DNA of 64,000 nucleotides from DASRIA01 sp963724065 (GTDB lineage: Bacteria; Actinomycetota; Thermoleophilia; Solirubrobacterales; JBBDJG01). Shown here in pieces: positions 11,175 to 19,090 of this stretch. Below the pieces are notes generated by a model that was not told the origin of the DNA, searched no databases, and saw only the letters and a program-made list of their open reading frames with translations. Position 1 is the first letter of the stretch; each line of letters starts with the position of its first letter. The stretch covers positions 1 to 64,000 of the forward strand of contig CAVRTB010000006.1 of the NCBI GenBank assembly GCA_963724065.1, read 5' to 3'. Made by a program: the position numbers and the translations under genes.

Positions 11175-12590
11175 TCAGGGCACCCGGTGCACCTCGAGCA
11201 GGTTCGTCCCCAGTCCCTGGGCCACGAGGCCGGCGGTGATGCCGATCAGGTCACCCGAGCGGGCGAGGCCGAGCTCGCGGGCGCGCTCCGCGCATCCCTC
11301 CAGCAGGTCGTCGAGGAGTGCCGGCTCGTCGTAGTGCGCCGACGTGACGCCGAACAGCAGCTGGAGGCGGCGCACCGTGCCGGGCCGCTCGGAGAGCGCC
11401 AGCACCGGAACCCGCGGATGGTGAGCTGACACCAGCCGCGCGGTGCGCCCACTGCGCGTCGGCACGACCAGCGCCGCGAGGTTGAGCTGGTAGGCGGCGA
11501 CCACGGCGCTGTAGGAGAGGGTGTCCGCGACGTCGTGCTCGGTGTGCTGCGTGCGTCGCGCGAGCCATTCCTCGTAGGGGAGGTCGTCCTCGGTGACCTC
11601 GGCGATGCGCGACATCATGCGCACCGCCTCGATCGGGTGCTCCCCGATCGCGGTTTCCTCCGAGAGCATCAGCGCGTCGGTCCCGTCGTAGACGGCGTTG
11701 GCGACGTCAGTGGCCTCGGCGCGCGTCGGGCGGGTGGAGCGCACCATCGACGCCAGCATCTGCGTCGCGGTGATGCAGGGCTTCGAGTATTTACCCGCGA
11801 GCCTCAGCAGTCGCTTCTGGATCTGCGGGATCTCCTCGATCGGCAATTCGATGCCGAGGTCGCCGCGCGCGACCATGATCCCGCCGGACGCGGCCTGCAC
11901 GATCTCCTCGGCGTTCTCGGCCGCCTCTCGCTTCTCGATCTTCGCGATCACCGGGATGTCCGCCTTTCGCTCGGCGAGCCGCGCGTAGACCGCGTCGAGG
12001 TCGCTTGCGTGGCGCACGAACGAGACCGCAAGTAGGTCGATGCCGTAGTCGCAGGCAAAGTTGACCCAGTCGAGGTCCGCGTCACCCACCGCGGAAGGCA
12101 GCGCCTCGACGCCCGGCAGGTTCATGCCCTGCCGCGAGGCGACGGACCCGCCGATCTCGACCTTGGTGAGCACCTCGCGCTCGACGGTGTCCTCCACGCG
12201 CAGGCGGATCGAGCCGTCGGCGAGATAGATCACGTCACCGCTTTTGACGGCTTCCGGGAGCCCCTGCCAGGCGACGGGCAGCGAGTCGCGCCGCCCGTCC
12301 GCCGAGTTGGTGGTGAGGGTCAGCGACTGCCCGTTGCGCAGGTGCATCACATCGCCCTCGATGTCTCCCAGGCGGAGCTTCGGCCCCGGAATGTCGCCGA
12401 GCAGACCGACCTCGCGGCCTGCTCGGTCTGCGGCCTTGCGCACCATGCCGACCAGGCGGGCATGGTCCTCGGGCGTGCCGTGCGAGAAGTTGAGGCGAAG
12501 GACGTCGGCGCCGACCGAGATCAGCCCGTGGAGGATCTCAGGGTTGTGCGTGGCCGGCCCGAGCGTGGCCACGATCTTGGTGCGCCGCAT
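11175..12590 (-). CDS. pyk: Pyruvate kinase
   Basis: A protein of 471 residues, the usual length, catalysing phosphoenolpyruvate plus ADP to pyruvate plus ATP. Visible motifs are RRTKIVATLGPAT, RLNFSHGT, the B-domain (residues about 70-165), the metal/substrate signature IPVIAKIEKREAAENAEEI, MVARGDLGIELP and ITATQMLASM. It ends with an allosteric C-domain (TRSGRTARLVS). ATG 12590 is preferred over ATG 12605 because CATAAT lies 6 bases upstream of it and the conserved RRTKIVATLGP follows at once. The gene converges with the flavoprotein gene at 9966. No riboswitch or operator was seen upstream. Confidence 0.95.
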   Translation of the reverse strand: MRRTKIVATLGPATHNPEILHGLISVGADVLRLNFSHGTPEDHARLVGMVRKAADRAGREVGLLGDIPGPKLRLGDIEGDVMHLRNGQSLTLTTNSADGRRDSLPVAWQGLPEAVKSGDVIYLADGSIRLRVEDTVEREVLTKVEIGGSVASRQGMNLPGVEALPSAVGDADLDWVNFACDYGIDLLAVSFVRHASDLDAVYARLAERKADIPVIAKIEKREAAENAEEIVQAASGGIMVARGDLGIELPIEEIPQIQKRLLRLAGKYSKPCITATQMLASMVRSTRPTRAEATDVANAVYDGTDALMLSEETAIGEHPIEAVRMMSRIAEVTEDDLPYEEWLARRTQHTEHDVADTLSYSAVVAAYQLNLAALVVPTRSGRTARLVSAHHPRVPVLALSERPGTVRRLQLLFGVTSAHYDEPALLDDLLEGCAERARELGLARSGDLIGITAGLVAQGLGTNLLEVHRVP

Positions 12591-12633
12591 GCCCGCATTA
12601 TGCATCGGTGGTTCCCCGCGAACGGGTCGCGGC

Positions 12634-12918
12634 TCAGTCCAGGTCGAGGCCGGACAGGAATTCGTCGGCCTCGCTCCACTGCCCCGCGGGCACGCGCAGT
12701 GCGATGTCCCCGCGTCCGAAGCGGTCGGGCTCCCAGTCGGCGGTGATCACGGCCTCCATCCCGGCCTCCTCGAGATGCTGGCGCCAGGCGCGCGCTGTCT
12801 CGACGTCGCCGAAGTCGTGCACGACGTCCCAATCGTCGAAGCGCGGGTCGCCGATGTGCAGCTCGCGCTGCCCGGGGGCGTGCCGTGCGTCGCGGGATCG
12901 CCGCCGCAGCCAGCTCAT
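12634..12918 (-). CDS. Small DUF2007-like (putative signal-transducing) protein
   Basis: A 94-residue soluble protein with an Arg-rich N-terminus and a compact alpha/beta region (DWDVVHDFGDVETARAWRQH, LEEAGMEAVITADW, IALRVPAGQWSEADEFL). The strand-helix-strand pattern, with ETA.....LEEAGMEA, resembles the DUF2007 putative signal-transducing family, but the match is by eye only. It lies 43 bases upstream of pyk in the same direction and divergent from the epimerase gene at 12985. Confidence 0.6.
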   Translation of the reverse strand: MSWLRRRSRDARHAPGQRELHIGDPRFDDWDVVHDFGDVETARAWRQHLEEAGMEAVITADWEPDRFGRGDIALRVPAGQWSEADEFLSGLDLD

Positions 12919-12984
12919 GCTCTGTCTCTTGTCGACATCGCGATCCCCTTAGTATCCGGCACGGCCAACGATCGGAGGTGGCAG

Positions 12985-13953
12985 GTGAAAGCGTTCGTGA
13001 CCGGCGGGACCGGCTTCATCGGGAGCCGGGTGGTACGCAGGCTGCGGGAGCGAGGCGACGGGGTCGTAGCGCTGGTGCGCTCGCCGGACAAGGCGGCGGA
13101 GCTGCGCGAGCTGGGCTGCGAGCTCGTCGAGGGCGATCTGTCATCGGAGCAGGCGATCCGGGACGCGGTCAAGGGCTGCGACGCGGTCTACCACGTCGCC
13201 GCGGTCTACAAGGTCGGCATCCCGGACGCCGAGCGCGCGGCGATGCACGAGGCGAACGTGGGCGGAACCGAGCGGGTGATCGATGCCGCGGTCGCTGCCG
13301 GCGTGGCGCGAATCGTGTACGTGTCAACGGTTGGGGTGTTCGGCAACACACACGGCGAAGTCGTTGACGAGACCTACACCCGTAACGGAGGCGAATGGCT
13401 CTCCTGCTACGAGGAGACGAAGTGGCGGTCGCACCAGGTCGCGCTCGACCGGATCGCGAAAGGCGCGCCGGTCGTGATCGTGCAGCCCGGCGGCGTCTAC
13501 GGGCCCGGCGACCACTCGGAGCTGGGCAACATCATCGACCAGGCCCGCACCGGCAAGCTGAAGCTCATGATGTTTCCCGAGACCGGGTTCAACCTCGTGC
13601 ACGTCGACGACGTCGCCGACGGGATCCTGCTGGCGCACGACAAGGGACAGGCGGGCGAGTCCTATGTGCTCGGCGGTCAGATCACGAAGATGCGTGAGCT
13701 GGTCGAGAAGGTCTCCGAGATCGCCGGTCGCAAGCCACCCAGGCGTGACATGCCGGTCGCGGTGATGAAGGCCCTCACCCCGATCGGCCCGGTGGTCGGG
13801 AAGCTCATGGGCTTTCCGCCGAACCTGCGCGAGCTGATCCGCACGTCCGACGGCGTGACGTACTGGGCAAAGGACGACAAGGCGCGCAGCGAGCTCGGGT
13901 ACGCGCCGCGCGACATGGACACCGGACTTCGCCAGACGCTGGCGAACGCCTGA
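12985..13953 (+). CDS. NAD-dependent epimerase/dehydratase (extended SDR)
   Basis: A protein of 322 residues. It has an N-terminal Rossmann motif VTGGTGFIGSRVVRRL, an NAD-contact block YHVAAVYKVGI, a serine/threonine strand IVYVSTVGVFG and catalytic YEETK (Tyr-x3-Lys). A C-terminal substrate domain includes FPPNLRELIRTSDG. Architecture fits extended SDRs acting on dihydroflavonol-, sterol- or sugar-type substrates; the substrate cannot be told. GTG 12985 follows a strong ribosome site, CGGAGGTGG (12973-12981). It is the first gene of a same-strand run (SDR, alcohol dehydrogenase, aldehyde dehydrogenase), suggesting oxidation of an alcohol/ketone compound. Confidence 0.88.
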   Translation: MKAFVTGGTGFIGSRVVRRLRERGDGVVALVRSPDKAAELRELGCELVEGDLSSEQAIRDAVKGCDAVYHVAAVYKVGIPDAERAAMHEANVGGTERVIDAAVAAGVARIVYVSTVGVFGNTHGEVVDETYTRNGGEWLSCYEETKWRSHQVALDRIAKGAPVVIVQPGGVYGPGDHSELGNIIDQARTGKLKLMMFPETGFNLVHVDDVADGILLAHDKGQAGESYVLGGQITKMRELVEKVSEIAGRKPPRRDMPVAVMKALTPIGPVVGKLMGFPPNLRELIRTSDGVTYWAKDDKARSELGYAPRDMDTGLRQTLANA

Positions 13954-13962
13954 GGAGGCTCA

Positions 13963-14718
13963 ATGCACAATCCAGATCTGACGGGACGCGTTGCCGCAAT
14001 CACAGGTGCGTCGTCGGGTATCGGCGAGGCGACCGCGCTCACGCTCGCCCGGGCGGGCGCCGCGGTGTCGCTCGCCGCGCGTCGCACGGACCGCATCGAG
14101 GGGCTCGCGAAGCGCATCGAGGCCGACGGCGGGCGCGCGATCGCGATCGCGACCGACGTCGCGGACGAGGAGCAGGCGAACGCGTTCATCACGCAGACCA
14201 AGGAGGGGCTCGGCCGGCTCGACATCCTCGTCAACAATGCCGGCGTGATGCTGCTCGGTCCCGTGATCGGCGCCGACACGAGCGAGTGGCGGCGGATGAT
14301 CGAGGTCAATGTGCTCGGCCTTCTCTACTGCACGCACGCGGCGCTCCCGATCATGGGGGAGCAGGGGAGCGGCCACATCCTGAACGTGTCGTCCACGGCG
14401 GGCCGGTTCGCGAACTTCGGCTCGGCCGTCTACAACCTCACCAAGTTCGGAGTCAACGGGTTCACGGAGGCGTTGCGCCAGGAGCTCGTGCCGGCCGGCG
14501 TGAAGGTGACGGTGATCGAGCCGGGGATGGTCGCCACCGAGCTGCTCAGCCACAACACCCATCCGATGGTGATCGAGGCGGCCAAGCGTTTTCAGGAGGA
14601 GACGGGCACACCGCTCAGCTCAGAGGACATCGCCGAGGCGATCCTCTACGCGGTGGGCGGCCCCGAGCACGTGGCGGTCAACGAGGTACTCGTGCGCCCG
14701 GCCGGCCAGCGACGGTAG
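13963..14718 (+). CDS. Classical short-chain dehydrogenase/reductase
   Basis: A protein of 251 residues, the standard SDR length. Motifs are the cofactor loop TGASSGIGEATALTLA, LVNNAGVMLLGP, the catalytic serine in HILNVSSTAGR, and Tyr-x3-Lys in YNLTKFGVNGFTEALRQEL. The region after the active site (EPGMVATELLSHN) contacts substrate. An arginine pair after the second strand (AARRTDR) suggests NADP preference. It starts 9 bases after the epimerase gene and its stop overlaps the next start by one base, so it is part of an operon. Substrate unknown. Confidence 0.92.
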   Translation: MHNPDLTGRVAAITGASSGIGEATALTLARAGAAVSLAARRTDRIEGLAKRIEADGGRAIAIATDVADEEQANAFITQTKEGLGRLDILVNNAGVMLLGPVIGADTSEWRRMIEVNVLGLLYCTHAALPIMGEQGSGHILNVSSTAGRFANFGSAVYNLTKFGVNGFTEALRQELVPAGVKVTVIEPGMVATELLSHNTHPMVIEAAKRFQEETGTPLSSEDIAEAILYAVGGPEHVAVNEVLVRPAGQRR

Positions 14719-15752
14719 TGCGCGCGGTCACCTTCCAGGCGCCCGGGGAGATCCGGCTCGACGAGCGGCCGGAGCCGGAGCTGCTCGCTCCCGACGACGC
14801 GATCGTGCGCGTCGATGCGACCGGCGTGTGCGGCTCGGACCTCCACATCTACCACGGCCGCGTGAAGATCGAGCCGGGCTTCACGATCGGGCACGAGTAC
14901 GTCGGCACGGTGATCGCAGCGGGCGACGCGGTCACGCGGGTGGACGTCGGCGACCGCGCGCTCGGCTGCTTCCACACGGCTTGCGGGTCGTGCTTCTTCT
15001 GCATGAGAGGCGAGTACCACAAGTGCGATGAGGCCCGCGTGTTCGGCCACGGCGCGACGCTCGGCTCGCTCCAGGGCGCACAGGCGGAGCAGGTGCTCGT
15101 GCCGCGCGCCAACCTGACGCTGCGGCGGGTTCCCGACGGCATGTCGGACGACGCGGCGCTGTTCGCCGGCGATGTGATGGGCACGGGCTACCACGCGGTC
15201 GTCGCCGCCGGCCTGCGGCCGGGGGACACCGCCGTCGTGCTCGGATTGGGCCCCGTCGGCCTTTGTGCGGTGCAGGCCGCGCGCGCGTGTGGCGCCGCCG
15301 CCGTGATCGGCGTCGACACGGTGCCCGAGCGCCTCGAGGTCGCGCGATCGTTCGGCGCCGAGCCGGTCCACCTCTCGGAGGAGGACCCGCGCGGCGCGGT
15401 GAAGGCACTCACCGAGGGCCGCGGCGCGGACGTCGTGGTCGACGCGGTCGGACACCCGGATGCCCTCGACATGGCGTGCCGCATGGCCCGCAAGGCGGGA
15501 ACCGTGTCGGTCGTCGGCGTGTACGCAGAGCGCTGCGAGGTCCACATGGGCGTCGTCTGGATCAAGGCGCTGCGCCTCGTCACCGGGCACGCGAACGTGA
15601 TCGCGCACGTCGACCCGGTGCTCGCGATGATGAAGTCCGGCGTGCTCGACCCGACCCCACTGGTCTCGCGCCACATGAAGCTGGACGAGGCGCCGAGCGC
15701 CTACGAGGCCTACGCCAACCGCGAGGCCCTGAAGATCGTGATGGCGCCGTAG
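14718..15752 (+). CDS. Zinc-dependent alcohol dehydrogenase (MDR family)
   Basis: A protein of 344 residues. Catalytic zinc ligands lie in GVCGSDLHIYHG and GHEYVG. The structural zinc lobe is CGSCFFCMRGEYHKC (four cysteines). The cofactor fold has VVLGLGPVGLCAVQAA, with Asp in GVDTVPERLEVA pointing to NAD. It resembles the threonine/sorbitol/glutathione-independent formaldehyde-type branch. GTG 14718 overlaps the last base of the SDR stop, a coupled start. With the aldehyde dehydrogenase 34 bases downstream it could form an alcohol-to-acid pathway. Confidence 0.92.
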   Translation: MRAVTFQAPGEIRLDERPEPELLAPDDAIVRVDATGVCGSDLHIYHGRVKIEPGFTIGHEYVGTVIAAGDAVTRVDVGDRALGCFHTACGSCFFCMRGEYHKCDEARVFGHGATLGSLQGAQAEQVLVPRANLTLRRVPDGMSDDAALFAGDVMGTGYHAVVAAGLRPGDTAVVLGLGPVGLCAVQAARACGAAAVIGVDTVPERLEVARSFGAEPVHLSEEDPRGAVKALTEGRGADVVVDAVGHPDALDMACRMARKAGTVSVVGVYAERCEVHMGVVWIKALRLVTGHANVIAHVDPVLAMMKSGVLDPTPLVSRHMKLDEAPSAYEAYANREALKIVMAP

Positions 15753-15786
15753 TGGACCACTAGATGACCGACTCCGGAGGCCTCGC

Positions 15787-17280
15787 ATGACCGTGTCAGC
15801 ACCGCCCGACTCACTGTCCGACGCCGCTCGGCGCTTCCTCGAGGGTCCGAAGAGCCTTCTGATCGGAGGCGACTGGACGCCGGCTGCGGACGGGCGCACC
15901 TTCGAGACGCTCGATCCGGCGACCGGAGAGGCGATCGCGATGATCGCGCACGCGGGAGCGCAGGACGTCGACGCCGCCGTGCGCGCCGCACGTGGCGCAT
16001 TCGAGGAGGGGAGCGCGTGGCGCAAGCTGACGGCGGCGGCCCGCGGCCAGCTCCTCAATCGCCTCGCCGACCTCGTCGAGCAGAACGCGCAGGAGCTCGC
16101 GGAGCTCGAGTCCCTCGACAACGGCAAGCCCGTCACCTATGCCCGGCAGATCGACATCGGGCTGACGACGTCGCACTTCCGCTACTTCGCGGGGTGGCCG
16201 ACGAAGATCGAGGGCGAGGTGATCCCCGTCGCGGGGGGCGAGAAGATGCTCGTCTACACGCGCAAGGAGCCCGTTGGCGTCGCCGGCCAGATCATTCCGT
16301 GGAACTTCCCCCTGATGATGGCCTCTTGGAAGCTCGCGCCGGCGCTCGCGGCGGGTTGCACCGTGGTGCTGAAGCCGGCGGAGCAGACACCGCTCACGGC
16401 GCTGCGGCTCGGCGAGCTCGCCCTCGAGGCCGGTTTTCCGGAGGGCGTCGTCAACGTGATCACGGGCGACGGGGAGACGGGCGCCGCGCTCGTCGACCAC
16501 CCGGGGCTGGACAAGCTGTCCTTCACCGGCTCGACGGCGGTCGGGCGCGAGATCGGCGAGAAGGCGGGCCGCTCGCTGAAGCGCGTGACACTCGAGCTCG
16601 GCGGCAAGTCGCCGAACATCATCCTTCCGGACGCGAACATGAAGGCCGCGATCGGCGGCTCCTTCCAGGGCATCTACTTCAATGCGGGGCAGGCGTGCAA
16701 CGCCGGTTCGCGCCTCTTCGTGCACAAGGACCAGTTCGACGAGGTCGTCGGCGCCCTCGCGGAACGTGCGCCCAAGATGAAGATGGGGCCGGGGCTCGAT
16801 CCCGAGACGCAGCTCGGCCCGGTCGTGTCCGCCGAGCAGCATGAGCGCGTGACCGGCTACATCGAGAAGGGCAGGGCCGAGGGCGCGGAGCTGGTCGCCG
16901 GCGGGGGAGTGCGCAGGCCGGGGTACTTCGTCGAGCCGACGCTGTTCACGACGACCTCGGACGACATCGCGATCACGCGTGAGGAGATCTTCGGTCCCGT
17001 GCTGGTCGCGCAGCCCTACGACTCGATCGAGGAGGTTGCGCGGCGCGCCAACGACACCGAGTACGGCCTCGCGGCCGGCGTGTGGACGCGCGACATAGGC
17101 AACGCGCATCGGCTCGCCTCGCTGCTGCGGGCCGGCACCGTGTACGTGAACGTCTGGGGCCTGACGGATCCCGCCGCGCCGTTCGGCGGCTTCAAGGCCT
17201 CGGGGGTCGGGCGCGAGCACGGTCGCACGGGGCTCGAGGAGTACCTGGAGACGAAGACCGTCTGGACGAGTCTGACTTGA
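15787..17280 (+). CDS. Aldehyde dehydrogenase (NAD(P)+)
   Basis: A protein of 497 residues oxidising an aldehyde to the acid. Key motifs are the oxyanion/cofactor asparagine in PWNFPLMMASWKLAPALAAG, KPAEQTPLTAL, FTGSTAVGREI, the general-base glutamate in LELGGKSPNIIL, and the nucleophilic cysteine in NAGQACNAGSRLF. The C-terminal block is PFGGFKASGVGRE. Sequence style matches the ALDH1/2-betaine aldehyde group. SD-like GGAGG is 7-10 bases before ATG 15787. It follows the zinc alcohol dehydrogenase in the same direction. Confidence 0.95.
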   Translation: MTVSAPPDSLSDAARRFLEGPKSLLIGGDWTPAADGRTFETLDPATGEAIAMIAHAGAQDVDAAVRAARGAFEEGSAWRKLTAAARGQLLNRLADLVEQNAQELAELESLDNGKPVTYARQIDIGLTTSHFRYFAGWPTKIEGEVIPVAGGEKMLVYTRKEPVGVAGQIIPWNFPLMMASWKLAPALAAGCTVVLKPAEQTPLTALRLGELALEAGFPEGVVNVITGDGETGAALVDHPGLDKLSFTGSTAVGREIGEKAGRSLKRVTLELGGKSPNIILPDANMKAAIGGSFQGIYFNAGQACNAGSRLFVHKDQFDEVVGALAERAPKMKMGPGLDPETQLGPVVSAEQHERVTGYIEKGRAEGAELVAGGGVRRPGYFVEPTLFTTTSDDIAITREEIFGPVLVAQPYDSIEEVARRANDTEYGLAAGVWTRDIGNAHRLASLLRAGTVYVNVWGLTDPAAPFGGFKASGVGREHGRTGLEEYLETKTVWTSLT

Positions 17281-17429
17281 GAAACGGGATCGTCGCCGAG
17301 CAACCCGTCTGCGCCAACTGCGAGACGCCCGGACAGCGCGTCGGCCGGAGGTGCCCGAAGTGCGGGCGCCGGTACTGGAGCGGGCTGTTGCGCCTGCTGT
17401 TCGGAGGCGGGCCGTGGGTCAGGCACTGA
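17277..17429 (+). CDS. Zinc-ribbon microprotein
   Basis: A 50-residue reading frame beginning at TTG 17277, overlapping the stop of the aldehyde dehydrogenase gene. It has one clear zinc ribbon (CANCETPGQRVGRRCPKCGRRYW) followed by LLRLLFGGGPW. The two CxxC knuckles spaced by ten residues are well formed and unlikely by chance. The start codon is weak and no good ribosome site is seen, so expression probably depends on coupling to the upstream gene. Function unknown. It ends 7 bases before the convergent R2lox-like gene. Confidence 0.5.
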   Translation: MRNGIVAEQPVCANCETPGQRVGRRCPKCGRRYWSGLLRLLFGGGPWVRH

Positions 17430-17436
17430 CCCGCGC

Positions 17437-18270
17437 CTAATCCAGCGAGACGCCGATCAGCTTCAACCTGCGCGTGAGCGCGTTCAGCCCGTACTGGCCG
17501 AGTGCGCCGTCCTCGACGCCGAGCACGTCCCAGGCTCCCTCGCTCGGCGGCGAGACGGACTCCGCGACGGCGGGGAGCAGGTCGATCAGCCGCGCGCGCA
17601 CGACGGCCGCCATCGCGGGGTCCTCGCGCACCGCGCTCTGCAAGAACTGCGTGCCCCAGGCGATGTGGCGCTGCTCGTCGGAGGCGATCCGGCCGTAGCC
17701 GTCCACGAAGCCGGGAAGCACCCCGCGCTCGGAGAGGAAGTCGAGCAGGAAGTGGGATGCCGTCACGCCGAGCGTCCCCTCGATCACCATGTGGTAGGTC
17801 GTCACGAAGTCGACCTTGGCCTCGCGGCTGCGCGGGTCGAGGCGCAGGCGCTCGTGCGCCTCGACGAGCGCTTCGTCGAACACCTTCCTGAACGGCGCGC
17901 CGAGCACCTCGCGCGCCCGCGCGACGTGCGACGCGATCGCGCCGGGGTCGGCGATCACCTCGTTCTGGAAGCGCGCGTAGAACTGCATGTGGCGGACCTC
18001 GTCGACGAGTTGCGTGGAGAGAAAGCTGCCCTCCTCCTCGTCGTCCTGCGCGAGCACGAGGCCGCAGAACTGGGTCGAGATCCGCTCCTCGGCGACCATC
18101 AGCGAGGACAGGACCCAGTGGAGGAGGTTCCGCTCGCTCTCGGCGAGCGCCGCCCAGTCCGCAGGGTCGCGTCGGAGGTCGATGTCCTGCGCCGCCCAAT
18201 GCGCGCGCTCCCAGTCCTCGTACAGGCGCTGGGAGCCGCGCAGCTGGGGATAGGTGGTGCCGGGGCTCAC
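17437..18270 (-). CDS. R2-like ligand-binding oxidase (R2lox family) di-metal protein
   Basis: A ferritin-fold protein of 277 residues with all six metal ligands of class-R2 proteins: Glu61 (AEERISTQF), Glu91 and His94 (DEVRHMQFYARF), Glu164 (YHMVIEG), Glu199 and His202 (DEQRHIAWGTQ). By remembered alignment to mycobacterial R2lox, DIDLRRDPADW and YHMVIEG match, Tyr159 corresponds to the cross-linking tyrosine, and Ile64 replaces the cross-linked valine. R2lox proteins bind Mn/Fe or diiron and a fatty-acid-like ligand; their physiological reaction is unknown. GTG 18270 overlaps the stop of the arsI-like gene (GTGA), so the two are translationally coupled, an unusual pairing suggesting an arsenic-related oxidation. 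The NrdB role is unlikely, as no large subunit is adjacent. Confidence 0.82.
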   Translation of the reverse strand: MSPGTTYPQLRGSQRLYEDWERAHWAAQDIDLRRDPADWAALAESERNLLHWVLSSLMVAEERISTQFCGLVLAQDDEEEGSFLSTQLVDEVRHMQFYARFQNEVIADPGAIASHVARAREVLGAPFRKVFDEALVEAHERLRLDPRSREAKVDFVTTYHMVIEGTLGVTASHFLLDFLSERGVLPGFVDGYGRIASDEQRHIAWGTQFLQSAVREDPAMAAVVRARLIDLLPAVAESVSPPSEGAWDVLGVEDGALGQYGLNALTRRLKLIGVSLD

Positions 18271-18683
18271 GACGCGCAGCAGGCGGCCGCGGCCGGCGCG
18301 TCGTGCTCTACGTCCGCGAGCACCGCGAAGACCTCCCACGGCGTGCCGTCCGGGTCGGTCACCCAGATCTTGTCCTGGCGCGCGTAGCAGCAGGTCGTAT
18401 CGATCTCGTCGAATGTCGCGAGGCCAGCCTGCTTCAGGCGCAGGCGCGTGGCGAGCACGTCGTCGGTCGACTCGACCTTGATGCCGCCGTGGTTGAAGGC
18501 TCCGAGGTTCTCGCCGCGCTCCCCTTCGATCAGCGTGAGCACGATGCCGGGGTCGTCGGGCTCGAACTTCACGTAACCGGGCCGGCGCTTCGCGGGCTCG
18601 GCGTCGAACAGCGCACGGTAGAACGGGGTCGAGCGATCCACGTCCGTGACGGTGATCGCAAGGTGAGGCTTCATCTCAGCCAT
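18267..18683 (-). CDS. arsI: ArsI-type C-As lyase/CadI-like VOC protein
   Basis: A 138-residue vicinal-oxygen-chelate protein. Ligand positions match ArsI dioxygenases: His7, His65 (AFNHGGIKVE), Glu117 (DPDGTPWEVF), and the vicinal cysteine pair Cys98-Cys99 in DTTCCYARQDKIWV that binds trivalent organoarsenicals. ArsI uses Fe(II) and O2 to cleave the carbon-arsenic bond of methyl- and aromatic-As(III). ATG 18683 follows a strong ribosome site, AAAGGAG, and overlaps the end of arsR by 13 bases. Downstream it overlaps the R2lox-like gene. The C-terminal tail ends in CCAS. The closely related CadI name is an alternative. Confidence 0.88.
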   Translation of the reverse strand: MAEMKPHLAITVTDVDRSTPFYRALFDAEPAKRRPGYVKFEPDDPGIVLTLIEGERGENLGAFNHGGIKVESTDDVLATRLRLKQAGLATFDEIDTTCCYARQDKIWVTDPDGTPWEVFAVLADVEHDAPAAAACCAS

Positions 18684-19024
18684 GTCGAAAGCTCCTTTGC
18701 AGCGTTCGGGGTGACGTAGTAGTAGGCCCACAGGCCGTGGCGCTCGACGTCGACGAGCCCGGCCTCGCGCAGCACCTTGAGGTGATGCGAGACGGTGGGC
18801 TGGGATACGTTGAAGAGCGGCGTCAGCTCGCACACGCAGACCTTGCCCGCGTGCTTTCTCAGGACGTCCACCAGTTGCACGCGGATCGGGTCCGACAGCG
18901 CCTTCGCCGCTCGCGCGATCCGCTCGGCCTGCGCCGGTGTGACCGTCGGGTAGGCGAGCGGCTCGCAGCACGGCTGACCGGCCGGCCGCTTGACCTTGGG
19001 CTGTGTCTCGAGTGCAATCGCCAC
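18671..19024 (-). CDS. arsR: ArsR/SmtB-family As(III)-responsive repressor
   Basis: A 117-residue winged-helix repressor (KALSDPIRVQLVDVLRKHAG, NVSQPTVSHHLKVLREAGLVDVERHG). Cysteines are Cys19-Cys20 near the N-terminus and Cys63/Cys65 in KVCVCELT. This N-terminal CC plus internal Cys layout resembles Corynebacterium CgArsR, rather than the E. coli CVCDLC site. It probably represses itself, arsI and the R2lox-like gene and is released by As(III) or organoarsenicals. GTG 19024 is 22 bases from the palindrome at 19047-19062. The second arsR at 52801 has the same cysteine plan and the same 13-base overlap with its downstream gene. Confidence 0.92.
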   Translation of the reverse strand: MAIALETQPKVKRPAGQPCCEPLAYPTVTPAQAERIARAAKALSDPIRVQLVDVLRKHAGKVCVCELTPLFNVSQPTVSHHLKVLREAGLVDVERHGLWAYYYVTPNAAKELSTWLR

Positions 19025-19046
19025 GTCGGCATTGATACCACATTAC

Positions 19047-19062
19047 ATAGACGATCGTCAAT
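19047..19062. promoter_or_regulatory. Probable ArsR operator
   Basis: ATAGACGATCGTCAAT contains a perfect 10-base palindrome, GACGATCGTC (19050-19059), in the divergent space between arsR and the M20 peptidase gene. It lies just upstream of a TAATGT -10-like box on the arsR strand, where an ArsR repressor would block transcription. Confidence 0.5.
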
Positions 19063-19090
19063 GAAGTGCGTGTGCTTCATGATCAGCCGG

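Noticed and set aside
14646..17220. Minus-strand frames of 469-496 codons opposite the alcohol and aldehyde dehydrogenase genes
   Set aside because: No domain is recognisable; both real genes have complete catalytic motifs and coupled starts on the plus strand.
17437..18270. Classical ribonucleotide reductase small subunit NrdB
   Set aside because: Length (277), sequence blocks and linkage to arsI fit R2lox better, and no nrdA is nearby.
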